From: an uncultured Nonlabens sp. | Lineage (GTDB): Bacteria; Bacteroidota; Bacteroidia; Flavobacteriales; Flavobacteriaceae | Direction: 5' to 3' | DNA: 64,000 nucleotides | Assembly: GCF_947495285.1 (NCBI RefSeq) | Contig: NZ_CANLXZ010000001.1 | Coordinates: forward strand, 1-64,000 | Shown here: positions 44,232 through 54,002 of the stretch, in pieces | Numbering within the stretch: the first letter of the stretch is position 1 | How the letters are laid out: the number at the start of each line of letters is the position of its first letter | Notes under the pieces: generated by a model | What the model saw: only the letters and a program-made list of their open reading frames with translations | What the model was told of the DNA's origin: nothing | Database searches by the model: none | Made by a program: the position numbers and the translations under genes

Positions 44232-45689
44232 CTAGATTTCTTTTCTCAATCTTGCAACCGGTAGATCTAGTTGTTCTCTGTATTTTGCAACAGTTCTACG
44301 TGCGATAGGGTATCCTTTTTCCTTTAGTAATTCAGCTAGTTTTTGATCAGTAAGAGGTTTTTTCTTGTCTTCTTCACCTATAACCGTTTCTAGAATTTTC
44401 TTTATCTCTCTTGTAGAAACTTCTTCACCATCAGAATTAGTCATAGACTCTGAGAAGAATTCTTTAATCAATTTAGTCCCATATGGTGTGTCGACATATT
44501 TAGAATTTGCAACTCTTGAAACGGTAGATACATCCATGTTGATTTTATCTGCAATGTCTTTTAAGATCATAGGTTTAAGGTTGCGTTCATCGCCTGTAAG
44601 AAAGTACTCCTCTTGATAATGCATAATCGTAGACATAGTGATAAAAAGTGTCTCCTGACGTTGTTTAATCGCGTCTATAAACCACTTTGCTCCATCCAGC
44701 TTCTGTTTAATAAACATAACTGCATCCTTTTGAGATTTTGTCTTTTCTTTTGCTTCTTTATAACCACGTAACATGTTAGAGTAATCTCTAGAAACATGTA
44801 ATTCTGGAGCATTACGACCATTAAGAGTTAATTCAAGGATACCATCTTTGATTCTTATGTTAAAATCTGGTACTACTTGTTCCACGATTCTCGTGCTTCC
44901 ACCAGTATAAGATCCTCCCGGCTTGGGATTTAAATGTTCAATATTATCTATCGCATCACGCAATTCTTCTTCAGTGATATCGTATTTAGTCATTATTTTA
45001 GAATAATGTTTTTTACTAAATGCGTCAAAGTAATCTCTAATCAGCTTAATGGCTAGTTCTATACTGGTCGATTTTGTTTTGCGTTTTAATTGCAGTAATA
45101 AGCATTCTTGCAGATTTCTAGCTCCTACACCTGCAGGATCTAAATCATGCACTACGTCTAGAACTTTTTCTACCTCGTCCACATCGGTATAAATATTCAT
45201 AGTAAACGCAAGATCATCGGTAATGTCTTCTATGGACCTTCTTATATAACCACTACCGTCTATACTACCTACTAGAAACTCTGCTATAGCTCTATGTTGT
45301 TCATTTAGTCTTCTAGTATTTAATTGTTCTACCAGAGTTTGTGTAAATGACTTACCAGCTGCATATGGGACACTTTTATCGTCATCATCAGCACTGTAGT
45401 TATTTACTTTTGTTCGGTATTCGGGAATATCGTCATCACTTAAGTAATCTTCTACATTGATGTCGGTCTCTACAGTTTCATTACCCTGGTCATAGTCATC
45501 TTGATTAGAATACTCGTCGTACTCGTCTTCAGATTTTTCCTTACCGCTATCTAGTGCAGGGTTTTCTTCTAGTTCAGATTTTACACGTTGTTCAAAAGCC
45601 TGTGTGGGCAATTGTATCAACTTCATCAACTGTATTTGTTGAGGAGATAATTTCTGAGATAATTTAAAATTTAAAGACTGTTTAAGCAT
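44232..45689 (-). CDS. rpoN: RNA polymerase sigma-54 factor
   Basis: 485 residues. Region I at the N-terminus is Gln/Leu-rich (LSQKLSPQQIQLMKLIQLP), followed by an acidic region II and the core-binding and DNA-binding region III. The RpoN box ARRTVAKYREQL is at the C-terminus, identical to the consensus. It directs transcription from -24/-12 promoters with enhancer-binding ATPases. Strong call. Confidence 0.95.
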   Translation of the reverse strand: MLKQSLNFKLSQKLSPQQIQLMKLIQLPTQAFEQRVKSELEENPALDSGKEKSEDEYDEYSNQDDYDQGNETVETDINVEDYLSDDDIPEYRTKVNNYSADDDDKSVPYAAGKSFTQTLVEQLNTRRLNEQHRAIAEFLVGSIDGSGYIRRSIEDITDDLAFTMNIYTDVDEVEKVLDVVHDLDPAGVGARNLQECLLLQLKRKTKSTSIELAIKLIRDYFDAFSKKHYSKIMTKYDITEEELRDAIDNIEHLNPKPGGSYTGGSTRIVEQVVPDFNIRIKDGILELTLNGRNAPELHVSRDYSNMLRGYKEAKEKTKSQKDAVMFIKQKLDGAKWFIDAIKQRQETLFITMSTIMHYQEEYFLTGDERNLKPMILKDIADKINMDVSTVSRVANSKYVDTPYGTKLIKEFFSESMTNSDGEEVSTREIKKILETVIGEEDKKKPLTDQKLAELLKEKGYPIARRTVAKYREQLDLPVARLRKEI

Positions 45690-45800
45690 GTTTGTTTTCT
45701 AACTATGTAAAAATACTAAAAGCCTATTTGATAAGTGCTAAAGTTGTTAAAATTATAAGTAATCATGGATTAGGTAAATTTTGAATACTTGTTTTAACTA

Positions 45801-45837
45801 TAAAGTCCCGATTTCTAATTTGGAAATCGGGACTTTA
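45801..45837. terminator. terminator of asnS (perfect 15-bp stem)
   Basis: TAAAGTCCCGATTTC / GAAATCGGGACTTTA with loop TAATTTG. It lies 18 bases past the asnS stop and upstream of rpoN, and can be read from either strand. Confidence 0.85.
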
Positions 45838-45854
45838 ATAAATGTACGTGCTAT

Positions 45855-47303
45855 TTAAAATTCAGCATTTCCAGGAGTACGTGGATAAGGAATTACATCT
45901 CTTATGTTACCCATACCGGTTACAAACATGACCAGACGCTCAAATCCTAGTCCGAAACCACTATGTACCACACTACCGAATTTGCGCATCTCTAGATACC
46001 ATCCTAATTCCTCTTCAGAGATTTCCATGTCGGTCATTTTCTGTTTTAAGACATCATAACGTTCCTCACGTTGTGACCCACCTACCATTTCACCTATTCC
46101 AGGAAAAAGGATGTCCATGGCTCTTACCGTTTCATTTCCGTTTGCATCCTTATCATTAAGGCGCATGTAGAATGCTTTAATTTTTGCAGGATAATCAAAA
46201 AGAATTACTGGGCATTCAAAATGCTTTTCTACCAGATAACGCTCGTGCTCTGACTGTAAGTCTGCACCCCATTCATTAATAGGATATTTAAATTTCTTCT
46301 TTTTATTAGGCTTAGAATTTCTAAGAATATCGATAGCCTCTGTATAAGAAACACGTTTAAAGTTATTCTTACCTATAAACTCCAGCTTTTCACGCAGTGG
46401 CATTGGACTGCGCTCTGCAGCAGGCTTTTGTTTGTCTTCTTGCTCTAATCTGTTTTCAAGGAAATCGATATCATCAGAGCAATTTTCTAATGCATAATCG
46501 ATAACTGATTTAAGAAAATCTTCAGCAAGATCCATATTAGCATCTAGATCGTTAAATGCAACCTCAGGCTCTATCATCCAGAATTCTGCAAGGTGACGAG
46601 ACGTGTTGGAGTTTTCTGCTCTAAAAGTAGGACCGAAGGTGTAAACCTGACCTAATCCCATTGCATAAGTTTCAGCCTCTAACTGACCAGAAACAGTAAG
46701 GTTAGATTCTTTTTCAAAGAAGTCTTGCTTGTAATCAATGTTTCCTTCTTCATCCAGTGGTGGGTTTTTAGGATCTAGTGTGGAGATTCTAAACATTTCT
46801 CCAGCTCCTTCTGCATCACTACCTGTAATTATAGGTGTATGCGCTTGATAAAATCCTTGTTCTTGGAAATATTTGTGTACCGCAAAAGATAGTGCTGCTC
46901 TCACACGCATCACTGCGCCGAAGGTGTTCGTACGCACACGTAAATGTGCTTGTTCTCTTAACGTTTCTAGATTATGCTTCTTAGGGGATAATATAGTTTT
47001 CTTCACCTCTTCAGGGTCTGCAGTGGCAAGTATCTCTACCTTAGTAGCCTGCAATTCTATGCGCTGCCCAGAACCTTCACTCTCTGTAAGTGTACCTGTC
47101 ACAGCGACTGCTGCCGCAACATTAATTTGATCTAGAAGATCACGATCATAATTTTCTGGCTCTATTACTGCCTGTAAATTATGAATGGTAGACCCATCGT
47201 TAAGCGCTATAAATCTATCGTTTCTAAAACTACGTACCCATCCTTTTACTGTAATCTCGATCATACTAGGATCAGACTGGAGTATTGCTGCTATTCTTTT
47301 CAT
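45855..47303 (-). CDS. asnS: asparaginyl-tRNA synthetase
   Basis: 482 residues from the ATG at 47303. A longer frame from a TTG at 47333 is rejected because the -7 box TATATTTG lies at 47331-47338, upstream of the true start. KGWVRSFRNDRFIALNDGS is the anticodon-binding OB domain, and class II motifs follow (motif 2 FRAENSNTSRHLAEFWMIEPE, motif 3 GLGFERLVMF). It charges tRNA-Asn. Strong call. Confidence 0.95.
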   Translation of the reverse strand: MKRIAAILQSDPSMIEITVKGWVRSFRNDRFIALNDGSTIHNLQAVIEPENYDRDLLDQINVAAAVAVTGTLTESEGSGQRIELQATKVEILATADPEEVKKTILSPKKHNLETLREQAHLRVRTNTFGAVMRVRAALSFAVHKYFQEQGFYQAHTPIITGSDAEGAGEMFRISTLDPKNPPLDEEGNIDYKQDFFEKESNLTVSGQLEAETYAMGLGQVYTFGPTFRAENSNTSRHLAEFWMIEPEVAFNDLDANMDLAEDFLKSVIDYALENCSDDIDFLENRLEQEDKQKPAAERSPMPLREKLEFIGKNNFKRVSYTEAIDILRNSKPNKKKKFKYPINEWGADLQSEHERYLVEKHFECPVILFDYPAKIKAFYMRLNDKDANGNETVRAMDILFPGIGEMVGGSQREERYDVLKQKMTDMEISEEELGWYLEMRKFGSVVHSGFGLGFERLVMFVTGMGNIRDVIPYPRTPGNAEF

Positions 47304-47330
47304 TAGTTTCTTAAAAAAATTAAGTAGCGG

Positions 47331-47338
47331 CAAATATA
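47331..47338 (-). promoter_or_regulatory. promoter -7 box of asnS
   Basis: TATATTTG on the minus strand, an exact TAnnTTTG match, 27 bases before the ATG at 47303; it decides the start codon. Confidence 0.65.
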
Positions 47339-47402
47339 AATTTTATGAGCCGTAAGCACAATTAATAATGATTGTAAATATGATGGTGTTGGTGTTTATC
47401 TC

Positions 47403-47416
47403 GCTTTCGCGAAAGC
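47403..47416. repeat. interspersed palindrome, copy 8 (intergenic)
   Basis: Exact GCTTTCGCGAAAGC with left flank ATCTC and right flank GGAAC, 13 bases beyond the MMPL transporter stop codon. Confidence 0.9.
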
Positions 47417-47428
47417 GGAACTAAAATC

Positions 47429-49828
47429 CTACTCTTCTGTACCATCTGTACCATCTGTATCTTGTGCGATTAATGGAATCGCTGGTTTTTTAATGGTGCG
47501 CTCATTTGCAATACTTTTTTCTAATGAAAGCAACATACTAGGTAATAATAATAAGTTTGCTGCCATTGCAAAAAGTAAAGTAGCACTTACCAAAGCACCT
47601 AGCGCTACGGTACCGCCAAAGCTGGATGCGGTAAAGGTTAAGAAGCCAAAGAACAAAACGATGGATGTGTAAAACATACTCACACCGGTTTCTTTTAAGG
47701 CGCCATAAACTGACTTTTTAATCTTCCAATCGTTTGCGATGAGTTCCTGACGGTATTTTGCTAGAAAGTGAATCGTGTCGTCCACTGATATTCCAAATGC
47801 GATGGAGAATACAAGTATAGTAGATGGTTTAATAGGTACGCCTAGGTAGCCCATAAGTCCAGCAGTAATTAATAATGGCAACAAGTTAGGAACGAGTGAT
47901 ACAAAAATCATGCGTAGGGATTTGAACATCCATGCCATGAATACGGCTATAAGTACTATAGCTAGTGATAGAGATAGAATAAGATTATTGATAAGATAGT
48001 TGGTCCCTTTTTGGAAAACGAGGGCTTTACCGGTTAGGGTTACTTCATAACGTTCTTCTGGAAATATGGTTTTAATTTTTTCTCTTAGGTTTTCTTCTAC
48101 ACGTTCCATGCGATCTGTCCCCATATCTTTCATGAATGTGGTGATGCGAGCATTTTGTCCTGTACTGTCTACAAAGCTTTTCATTAAAGAAATGTCGTTA
48201 GAGCTTTTCTTTACCAGCTTAGACATAGTAACTGCGTCATAAGTAGATGGTAGATCAAAGTACTCTGGATCGCCACCATAATGTGCCTGTTTGCTGAATT
48301 TTACGGCAGACACGATAGACATAGGTCTCGATAATCCTGGTGTTTCTATTATATGTTCTTCTAGCTTGTTAAGTCTTTTTAGTGTTTTTAAAGAAGTTAC
48401 TTTTTCGTTTTTACTGTGCACTAAAATTTCTAATGGCATGATACCGTCAAAGCTTTTTTCAAAAAACTTAATGTCTTTATAGAACTGCATACTTTTAGGC
48501 ATGTCTTCTATAAGACTACCAGAGACTTTAATCTGGTATATTCCTATAAAACTCATAATAAGAACTACCACGCTTGTTATGTAAATAGGAATGCGCTGTC
48601 TTTTTACCATGCGTTCATTCCAGTCTACAAATTTGTTGATCCACGTTTTACCTAGGTGTTTTAAGTGTCGCTCCTTAGGAATGGAGAGGTAACTGTAAAC
48701 GATAGGTATAATCATTAGGCTAAGTAAAAATATGGCGATAATACATATGCTCGCTACTACACCAAATTCTACTAGCAATTTACTTTCTGTGAAAATGAAA
48801 GTAGCAAAACCACTGGCTGTGGTTAGGTTAGTCATTAAAGTGGCGTTACCTACTTTAGTAATAACACGCTGTAAAGACTTTGCCTGATTACCGTGTTTTT
48901 TGATTTCTTGCTGGTACTTATTGATTAAGAATATACAGTTGGGAATCCCGATAACAATAATAAGTGGTGGTATTAATGCGGTAAGCACAGTAATTTCATA
49001 GCCTATCCAGCCTAGGATACCAAAAGCCCACATTACACCTATAACTACGGTGACTATAGAAATAAAAGTAGCGCGCCAGGATCTAAAGAAAAAGAAGAAA
49101 ATACCAGACGTGATGGCTAGTGCTGCCAGTAAGAACATTCCTATCTCATCTACTATATTTTGAGCGTTTAGGGTTCTTATATAAGGCATTCCAGATACTT
49201 TAATATCTAGTTGATTCTCGCCAGAGTATTGATCTATAATTGGTTGAAATTTGTCAATTATAAAATCTTTGCGCAGGACAGTATTTACGATGTCTTTTTT
49301 AAGATAAACAGCGGTACGTATAACGCTATCATTTTCTGAATAGATGAGGTTCTTATAGAAAGGTAAATCGTTAAAAAGTTTCTTTTTAAATGCAGCTAGT
49401 TCAGCATCACTGTTAAGAGGTTTTTTAAGAAAAGGCTCTACTATAAACTTTGTGTTATCGCTATTTTTAGTAAGATTAGGCAGGTTAGAGGTAGAGAGTA
49501 CTAATTCTACTTCTTTAAATGTAGCTAGAGAGTCTGCTATTTTATTCCAGGCATTGAATCGTTGATAATTATCTAGATTTTTGTTTTCTATACCTAATAT
49601 GATAAGATTGCCTTCTTCACCAAATTTTTCTAGAAATTCATTGTACTCTTCATTTACAGGGTGGTCATCAGGTAGTAAGTTAGCCTCTGTATGAGTAAAC
49701 TGCATGTATTTCCATTGCGAGGCTAGCGCAATAGTTGCGATAACTATTATAGCTAGAATAACTTCTCTATTGCGCAGTATAAGTCTAGCGATACTGTTCC
49801 AAAATCCAAAACTAAATAACTTTTGCAT
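47429..49828 (-). CDS. RND-superfamily (MMPL-type) transporter
   Basis: 799 residues. Two halves each have a large extracytoplasmic loop and a group of membrane helices, with the SSD/MMPL-type motif FSIAFGISVDDTIHFLAKYRQ near the C-terminus and VIGIPNCIFLINKYQQ in the first half. The type resembles hopanoid/lipid exporters rather than tripartite drug pumps; no adaptor gene is nearby. The -7 box TACCTTTG lies at 49847-49854. Substrate unknown. Confidence 0.88.
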   Translation of the reverse strand: MQKLFSFGFWNSIARLILRNREVILAIIVIATIALASQWKYMQFTHTEANLLPDDHPVNEEYNEFLEKFGEEGNLIILGIENKNLDNYQRFNAWNKIADSLATFKEVELVLSTSNLPNLTKNSDNTKFIVEPFLKKPLNSDAELAAFKKKLFNDLPFYKNLIYSENDSVIRTAVYLKKDIVNTVLRKDFIIDKFQPIIDQYSGENQLDIKVSGMPYIRTLNAQNIVDEIGMFLLAALAITSGIFFFFFRSWRATFISIVTVVIGVMWAFGILGWIGYEITVLTALIPPLIIVIGIPNCIFLINKYQQEIKKHGNQAKSLQRVITKVGNATLMTNLTTASGFATFIFTESKLLVEFGVVASICIIAIFLLSLMIIPIVYSYLSIPKERHLKHLGKTWINKFVDWNERMVKRQRIPIYITSVVVLIMSFIGIYQIKVSGSLIEDMPKSMQFYKDIKFFEKSFDGIMPLEILVHSKNEKVTSLKTLKRLNKLEEHIIETPGLSRPMSIVSAVKFSKQAHYGGDPEYFDLPSTYDAVTMSKLVKKSSNDISLMKSFVDSTGQNARITTFMKDMGTDRMERVEENLREKIKTIFPEERYEVTLTGKALVFQKGTNYLINNLILSLSLAIVLIAVFMAWMFKSLRMIFVSLVPNLLPLLITAGLMGYLGVPIKPSTILVFSIAFGISVDDTIHFLAKYRQELIANDWKIKKSVYGALKETGVSMFYTSIVLFFGFLTFTASSFGGTVALGALVSATLLFAMAANLLLLPSMLLSLEKSIANERTIKKPAIPLIAQDTDGTDGTEE

Positions 49829-49846
49829 GGCTCAATTTAAGGCGTG

Positions 49847-49854
49847 CAAAGGTA
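49847..49854 (-). promoter_or_regulatory. promoter -7 box of the MMPL transporter gene
   Basis: TACCTTTG on the minus strand, exact TAnnTTTG match, 18 bases before the ATG. Confidence 0.6.
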
Positions 49855-49909
49855 CTTTTAAAACACGTAATTAAATAAGGAATGAGGACTTAATATGCTT
49901 TGGAGCGCG

Positions 49910-52099
49910 TTATAGTTCTAGGTAGAATGTAAACTTGAGAGCAAGGTTATCTGCAAAATCAGGTAAATGATAGGCTCCATAGCGATAACTAGCACTTAAA
50001 CCGAACCCAAAGATGAGTTTATTCAATTCAAAACCACTTTCTAAATATCCTTTTTCTAGGGTGTTAAAGTTTATGTTTTCATGTCGTTGCTCGTTATCTA
50101 GATCACCCCATGCAGCTTTTGATATCAATACTAGTTCTGGCTGTAAAAAAGAGAATATTTTAAATGGGGCAAACCTGTGTTTTAACTGTCCTATTAAAAG
50201 TTTATCAGAGAAAAACTCATTAAAATACATGGTTTCAAAACTGCGTCTACCTGCTACAGAAAAACGCTGTAAGATCTCATCTTTATTAGGTGCGTTAGGG
50301 TAGGCATGATATAAGTGCGTTAATGGAATTTTTCCCGCGCTATAATGTCCTTCTAGCATAAAGTCTGTACTTGTTTTGTTAGGTCTTTTAATGGTGTACT
50401 CTGCTTTTCCAGATACTTTAAGGTAGTTAAAATCACTACCAGCAAGACCTTTTATTCCTTGTGTAATTTGCCCGCTTAAAATAGGGTAACCTTTTGTTAT
50501 TTCTTGATAACCTTGCGGTGTGCGCATAAACTCACTGACAGGACTCCATCTCGCGCCTAGAGAAAGTTCTGATAATATATATTCAGAAAAAGGGTCTCCT
50601 GTTGGATTAAACTGGTAATTTGTTGTTTGAGTGATTCGCTTTCGCGAAAGCGAGACCTCACTAATCACAGATGGAAATAACCGTTGTTGTAATGACATAC
50701 CGTATTGCTTATACAAGTAAAAGGTAGGTATATTAATTAATCTGGGTTCAAATAGAGAGTAGACTCTTGCGTCGGTTAGAAAACTCTCTGCAGCAAACTC
50801 GTTAATATCATCTTGTTTATAGATGTTTAACCAGGTATTCTTTTCTTTATTAATGCGGTAGCCTATTCCTATTTTATGTTTAAAAACTGCATCCTTAGTA
50901 CCATAGGCTAGGTATCCATTAATTCTGAATTTCTCACTTAATTTTTCATTAGTCTGGCCGCCTATACCTATTCTAAAAGCTTCATAATCATTGAATTTAA
51001 CTAAGTATTTTAAATCTATATCAAAGAAGCTGACAGGAAAATAACCAACCTTAAATTTATCTAGAGTTTCTAACTTGCGTGTGATTTTAGACGCTGCGAC
51101 TATGCTGTCTAGATCCATGAACTCAGCCAGCTCTGTGGTAGAGAAGGCGTCATCACCACGATACTTATCCCAGTACTGTTCTTTTTGTGTTATAGCGCTG
51201 TCTTGTACTTCTATTTTAAGACCCTTTCTACCATAATTAGTTTCTTTATTGGTTTTAAAATTGGAGTTTATGGCTTCTATAATTAAATACAGTTCTTCAG
51301 AAGCGTTTTGATCATCACCTACTTTTTTTTCTATACCTACTTCTAGTCTTGCACCTAGTATTTCTAATTCTTTTCTGGTTTTCTCTTTTCTTACATAAAG
51401 TTTTCTAGAGCTATTTAACCATAGAGATGTGTTAGTGTCATAAATAAAATCATGGTATGCGATAATGTTAAGATCGCCTGCTTTCTTGAAAACAGCCTTT
51501 GCTACACCATTAGTCTCATGATCTATATATAAGGAGCCGTAAAATAATTGAGCTTCTTTTTTATATCTAGGAGTAAAGATAATCTTAGAAACAAGTCTGT
51601 TATTAATTATAGTGTCTTTGTCTATTTTAAAATCATATAAAGAAGGGGCCTTCTTATTAAGCGGACTTATAAACTCCTGATCAAATATAATGTAGGTGTT
51701 ATCGTATATATTTTCTGATTGAAAATCGATATTATAAATAGGGTAGACTGGTTTTTTAAATCCAGGCATGTTTGCTCCAGTGATAATTTCTTTGTATCCT
51801 TCTATATCATCATATATATGTTGTGATGTTTTTTCGGCAAAGAAGACACCGGTTTTCTTAAGTGTTTTTCTTAATTCTGTTTTTTTATACCCAGGTCCGG
51901 TAAGAGCCTCTGGGTCTCCAGAAACCTTAAGGTTCTCATAAGCATCGTACTTGTAGAAGTTAAGTTTATGGGTAGGGTCATTTTTTTTTGAAGAGATTAA
52001 TACCTTGGTTATTAAAATTTCGGCCTCTCTGCTACTTTGCTGTTGCGCAAACATACCAGTACATGACAGCAAAATAAAAATACCAATAACTAACTTCAT
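49910..52099 (-). CDS. DUF5686-family outer-membrane protein
   Basis: 729 residues with a signal peptide ending CTGMFAQQ. The N-terminal ~300 residues match the exported part of DUF5686 (FAEKTSQHIYDDIEGYKEI, IDHETNGVAKAVFKK), and the rest is strand-rich with a C-terminal ...LALKFTFYLEL, a beta-barrel end. Function unknown; these proteins are usual outer-membrane components of Bacteroidota. Palindrome copy 9 falls within the gene and is read as LSRKRI near residue 484. No operon partner. Confidence 0.85.
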   Translation of the reverse strand: MKLVIGIFILLSCTGMFAQQQSSREAEILITKVLISSKKNDPTHKLNFYKYDAYENLKVSGDPEALTGPGYKKTELRKTLKKTGVFFAEKTSQHIYDDIEGYKEIITGANMPGFKKPVYPIYNIDFQSENIYDNTYIIFDQEFISPLNKKAPSLYDFKIDKDTIINNRLVSKIIFTPRYKKEAQLFYGSLYIDHETNGVAKAVFKKAGDLNIIAYHDFIYDTNTSLWLNSSRKLYVRKEKTRKELEILGARLEVGIEKKVGDDQNASEELYLIIEAINSNFKTNKETNYGRKGLKIEVQDSAITQKEQYWDKYRGDDAFSTTELAEFMDLDSIVAASKITRKLETLDKFKVGYFPVSFFDIDLKYLVKFNDYEAFRIGIGGQTNEKLSEKFRINGYLAYGTKDAVFKHKIGIGYRINKEKNTWLNIYKQDDINEFAAESFLTDARVYSLFEPRLINIPTFYLYKQYGMSLQQRLFPSVISEVSLSRKRITQTTNYQFNPTGDPFSEYILSELSLGARWSPVSEFMRTPQGYQEITKGYPILSGQITQGIKGLAGSDFNYLKVSGKAEYTIKRPNKTSTDFMLEGHYSAGKIPLTHLYHAYPNAPNKDEILQRFSVAGRRSFETMYFNEFFSDKLLIGQLKHRFAPFKIFSFLQPELVLISKAAWGDLDNEQRHENINFNTLEKGYLESGFELNKLIFGFGLSASYRYGAYHLPDFADNLALKFTFYLEL
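50638..50651. repeat. interspersed palindrome, copy 9 (inside DUF5686 gene)
   Basis: Exact GCTTTCGCGAAAGC, read as SRKR in the gene, the third of three reading phases seen among the intragenic copies. Confidence 0.9.
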
Positions 52100-52184
52100 A
52101 AAAATGATTTGCTTAGAAAATTTAAAAATAGAACAAGCGCAATTATAAAACTACGTACTCAGTAGAATATTGTGAGTATAAAAA

Positions 52185-52206
52185 AAGCCAGTCGTGACAC
52201 TGGCTT
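52185..52206 (-). terminator. terminator of frr
   Basis: AAGCCAGT / ACTGGCTT with loop CGTGAC; a run of A on the plus-strand left gives the U tract. Confidence 0.8.
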
Positions 52207-52229
52207 GTTGTTAAATAGACAGCAATCTA

Positions 52230-52784
52230 TTATACTTTCATGATTTCTTGTTCTTTAACTACTAGATGTGCGTCTATTTTAGCGACATACGTGTTAGTTA
52301 AATTTTGCACATCGTCTTCAGCATTTTTAAGTAAATCCTCAGAAATATCGAGTTTCTTAAGATCATTCATAGCCACCTTGCGGTCGTTACGTACCCCTAT
52401 TTTTGCTTCTTCACCTTCGGCCTTTGCTTGTTTTGCAAGATCTCTACGTCTTTCTTCTGTTAGAGCAGGTACGTTTATAATAACGCTCTCTCCATTATTC
52501 ATAGGGTTTAAACCTAGATTTGCATACATGATTCCTTTTTCAATTTCGGTAATCATACCTTTCTCCCATGGTTGTATGGATAAGGTGCGAGCGTCTGGAG
52601 TAGACACGTTTGCTACCTGTGATAATGGTGTCTGGCTGCCATAGTAGTCTACCATCACAGTGCTTAACATGGCAGGAGATGCTTTTCCTGCACGTATACT
52701 TAAAAGTTCTTTTTCTAAGTGTGTGATAGCGTTATCCATGTTTTCTTTGGCGCTATCTAGTATAAAATTAATTTCTTCAGTCAT
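52230..52784 (-). CDS. frr: ribosome recycling factor
   Basis: 184 residues from the ATG at 52784 (a GTG immediately upstream would add one residue). It splits post-termination ribosomes. The triple-helix bundle starts KENMDNAITHLEKELLSIRAGKASPAML and ends IDAHLVVKEQEIMKV, the standard pattern, with the central beta domain LSIQPWEKGMITEIEKGI. A promoter at 52811-52818 lies between pyrH and frr, so frr may be read both with pyrH and separately. Confidence 0.95.
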   Translation of the reverse strand: MTEEINFILDSAKENMDNAITHLEKELLSIRAGKASPAMLSTVMVDYYGSQTPLSQVANVSTPDARTLSIQPWEKGMITEIEKGIMYANLGLNPMNNGESVIINVPALTEERRRDLAKQAKAEGEEAKIGVRNDRKVAMNDLKKLDISEDLLKNAEDDVQNLTNTYVAKIDAHLVVKEQEIMKV

Positions 52785-52810
52785 CACTAGTATTTTTATA
52801 ATATGCTGTG

Positions 52811-52818
52811 CAAATATA
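52811..52818 (-). promoter_or_regulatory. promoter -7 box of frr
   Basis: TATATTTG on the minus strand, exact TAnnTTTG match, between the pyrH stop and the frr start. Confidence 0.5.
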
Positions 52819-52827
52819 TTGCCGTTT

Positions 52828-53535
52828 TTAAAGTTGTACTTTAGTTCCTATATTTTCACCACTTAATAGCTTAATTAAGTTGCCATTTGTGTTCATGTCA
52901 AAAACAATGATAGGTAATTCATTTTCTTGACTCAAAGTAAATGCCGTAGTATCCATTACTTTAAGACCTTTGCTCAACACATCGTCAAAGGTTATGAAAT
53001 CAAATTTAGTTGCTGAGGCATCTTTTTCTGGGTCTGCTGTGTAAATTCCATCTACACGAGTACCTTTAAGAATAACGTCTGCCTCTATTTCTATAGCTCT
53101 AAGCACAGCAGCACTGTCTGTAGTGAAATAGGGATTACCTGTTCCACCACCGAAAATTACCACGCGTCCCTTCTCTAAATGTCTCATCGCCTTGCGACGT
53201 ATAAAAGGCTCTGCTACTTCATTGATCTTAATCGCGGTCTGTAATCGAGTCGGTACACCGGCATCTTCTAGAGCGCTTTGCAGTGCAAGACCATTAATTA
53301 CGGTTGCTAGCATTCCCATGTGGTCACCTTGTACACGATCCATTCCATTACTTGCACCAGCGACACCTCTAAAGATGTTACCACCACCTATAACTATTGC
53401 TACCTCTATACCTAGGTCGGTAACTTCTTTAATTTCCTCTGCATATTCTGCAAGGCGTTTAGGGTCTATACCGTACTGACGCTCACCCATTAAGGCCTCA
53501 CCAGATAGTTTTAATAAAATGCGATTGTATTTCAT
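52828..53535 (-). CDS. pyrH: UMP kinase
   Basis: 235 residues. It phosphorylates UMP to [15 protein letters not shown] is the nucleotide-binding start of the amino-acid-kinase fold, [12 protein letters not shown] and [18 protein letters not shown] the other conserved loops, with [11 protein letters not shown] and [12 protein letters not shown] at the end. Upstream of frr in the order usual in bacteria. Promoter -7 box at 53555-53562. Confidence 0.95.
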   Translation of the reverse strand: MKYNRILLKLSGEALMGERQYGIDPKRLAEYAEEIKEVTDLGIEVAIVIGGGNIFRGVAGASNGMDRVQGDHMGMLATVINGLALQSALEDAGVPTRLQTAIKINEVAEPFIRRKAMRHLEKGRVVIFGGGTGNPYFTTDSAAVLRAIEIEADVILKGTRVDGIYTADPEKDASATKFDFITFDDVLSKGLKVMDTTAFTLSQENELPIIVFDMNTNGNLIKLLSGENIGTKVQL

Positions 53536-53554
53536 GACATAGTTGTGTGTGCTG

Positions 53555-53562
53555 CAAATATA
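53555..53562 (-). promoter_or_regulatory. promoter -7 box of pyrH
   Basis: TATATTTG on the minus strand, exact TAnnTTTG match, 19 bases before the ATG. Confidence 0.6.
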
Positions 53563-53831
53563 AATGAATTAGAAATCCTATTAAATATTTATTTAACGTG
53601 AGTTCTATCTATATAAAACAGGACACTTGTTCTAACTAATAATATGCGAGGTAAATTAGAAAGAAATAGCTCGTTTATTGCCGTCTCATTCCAGTTAGGT
53701 ATGCCCTTGATCCTAATGAATAGATTCTTGCTGGTAGATAAGTAGGACTTATGATTGATCCATAAATGTAGTATTGATTATGTTTGACTTTTTTGTTAAT
53801 GTAATTAGGTCTAGTTCTGGTTATAGGTATC

Positions 53832-53845
53832 GCTTTCGCGAAAGC
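53832..53845. repeat. interspersed palindrome, copy 10 (intergenic)
   Basis: Exact GCTTTCGCGAAAGC; its flanks extend the inverted repeat to TATCGCTTTCGCGAAAGCGATA, making this the longest palindrome of the family in the window. Confidence 0.9.
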
Positions 53846-53975
53846 GATACAACGACAAGCATGGCTATATTTTATAATAAGCTGTAAATAGAAGCAATTT
53901 AGTAGTATGTAGATGGTTTTCTAAATACTTGATATTTAGGAAATTATATTAAAACTAAGATTTAGGCACAAAACC

Positions 53976-53983
53976 TATCTTTG
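53976..53983 (+). promoter_or_regulatory. promoter -7 box of the DUF3109 gene
   Basis: TATCTTTG, exact TAnnTTTG match, 19 bases before the ATG at 54003. Confidence 0.6.
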
Positions 53984-54002
53984 CAATCTAAATATCTACC
54001 TT

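Larger units (their letters stand above)
53536..54002. other. gap between pyrH and the DUF3109 gene
   Basis: It holds the pyrH promoter, palindrome copy 10 at 53832-53845 and the DUF3109 promoter. A minus-strand frame (53589-about 53780, reading ...KNLFIRIKGIPNWNETAIN...) is open but has no start codon or match I recognise. No other feature is apparent. Confidence 0.4.

Noticed and set aside
47304..47333. Longer AsnS start at a TTG
   Set aside because: The -7 box at 47331-47338 overlaps it, and the family N-terminus matches from the ATG at 47303.
53589..53780. Open minus-strand frame of ~62 codons in the pyrH-DUF3109 gap
   Set aside because: No start codon and no recognised similarity; frames of this length occur by chance in AT-rich DNA.
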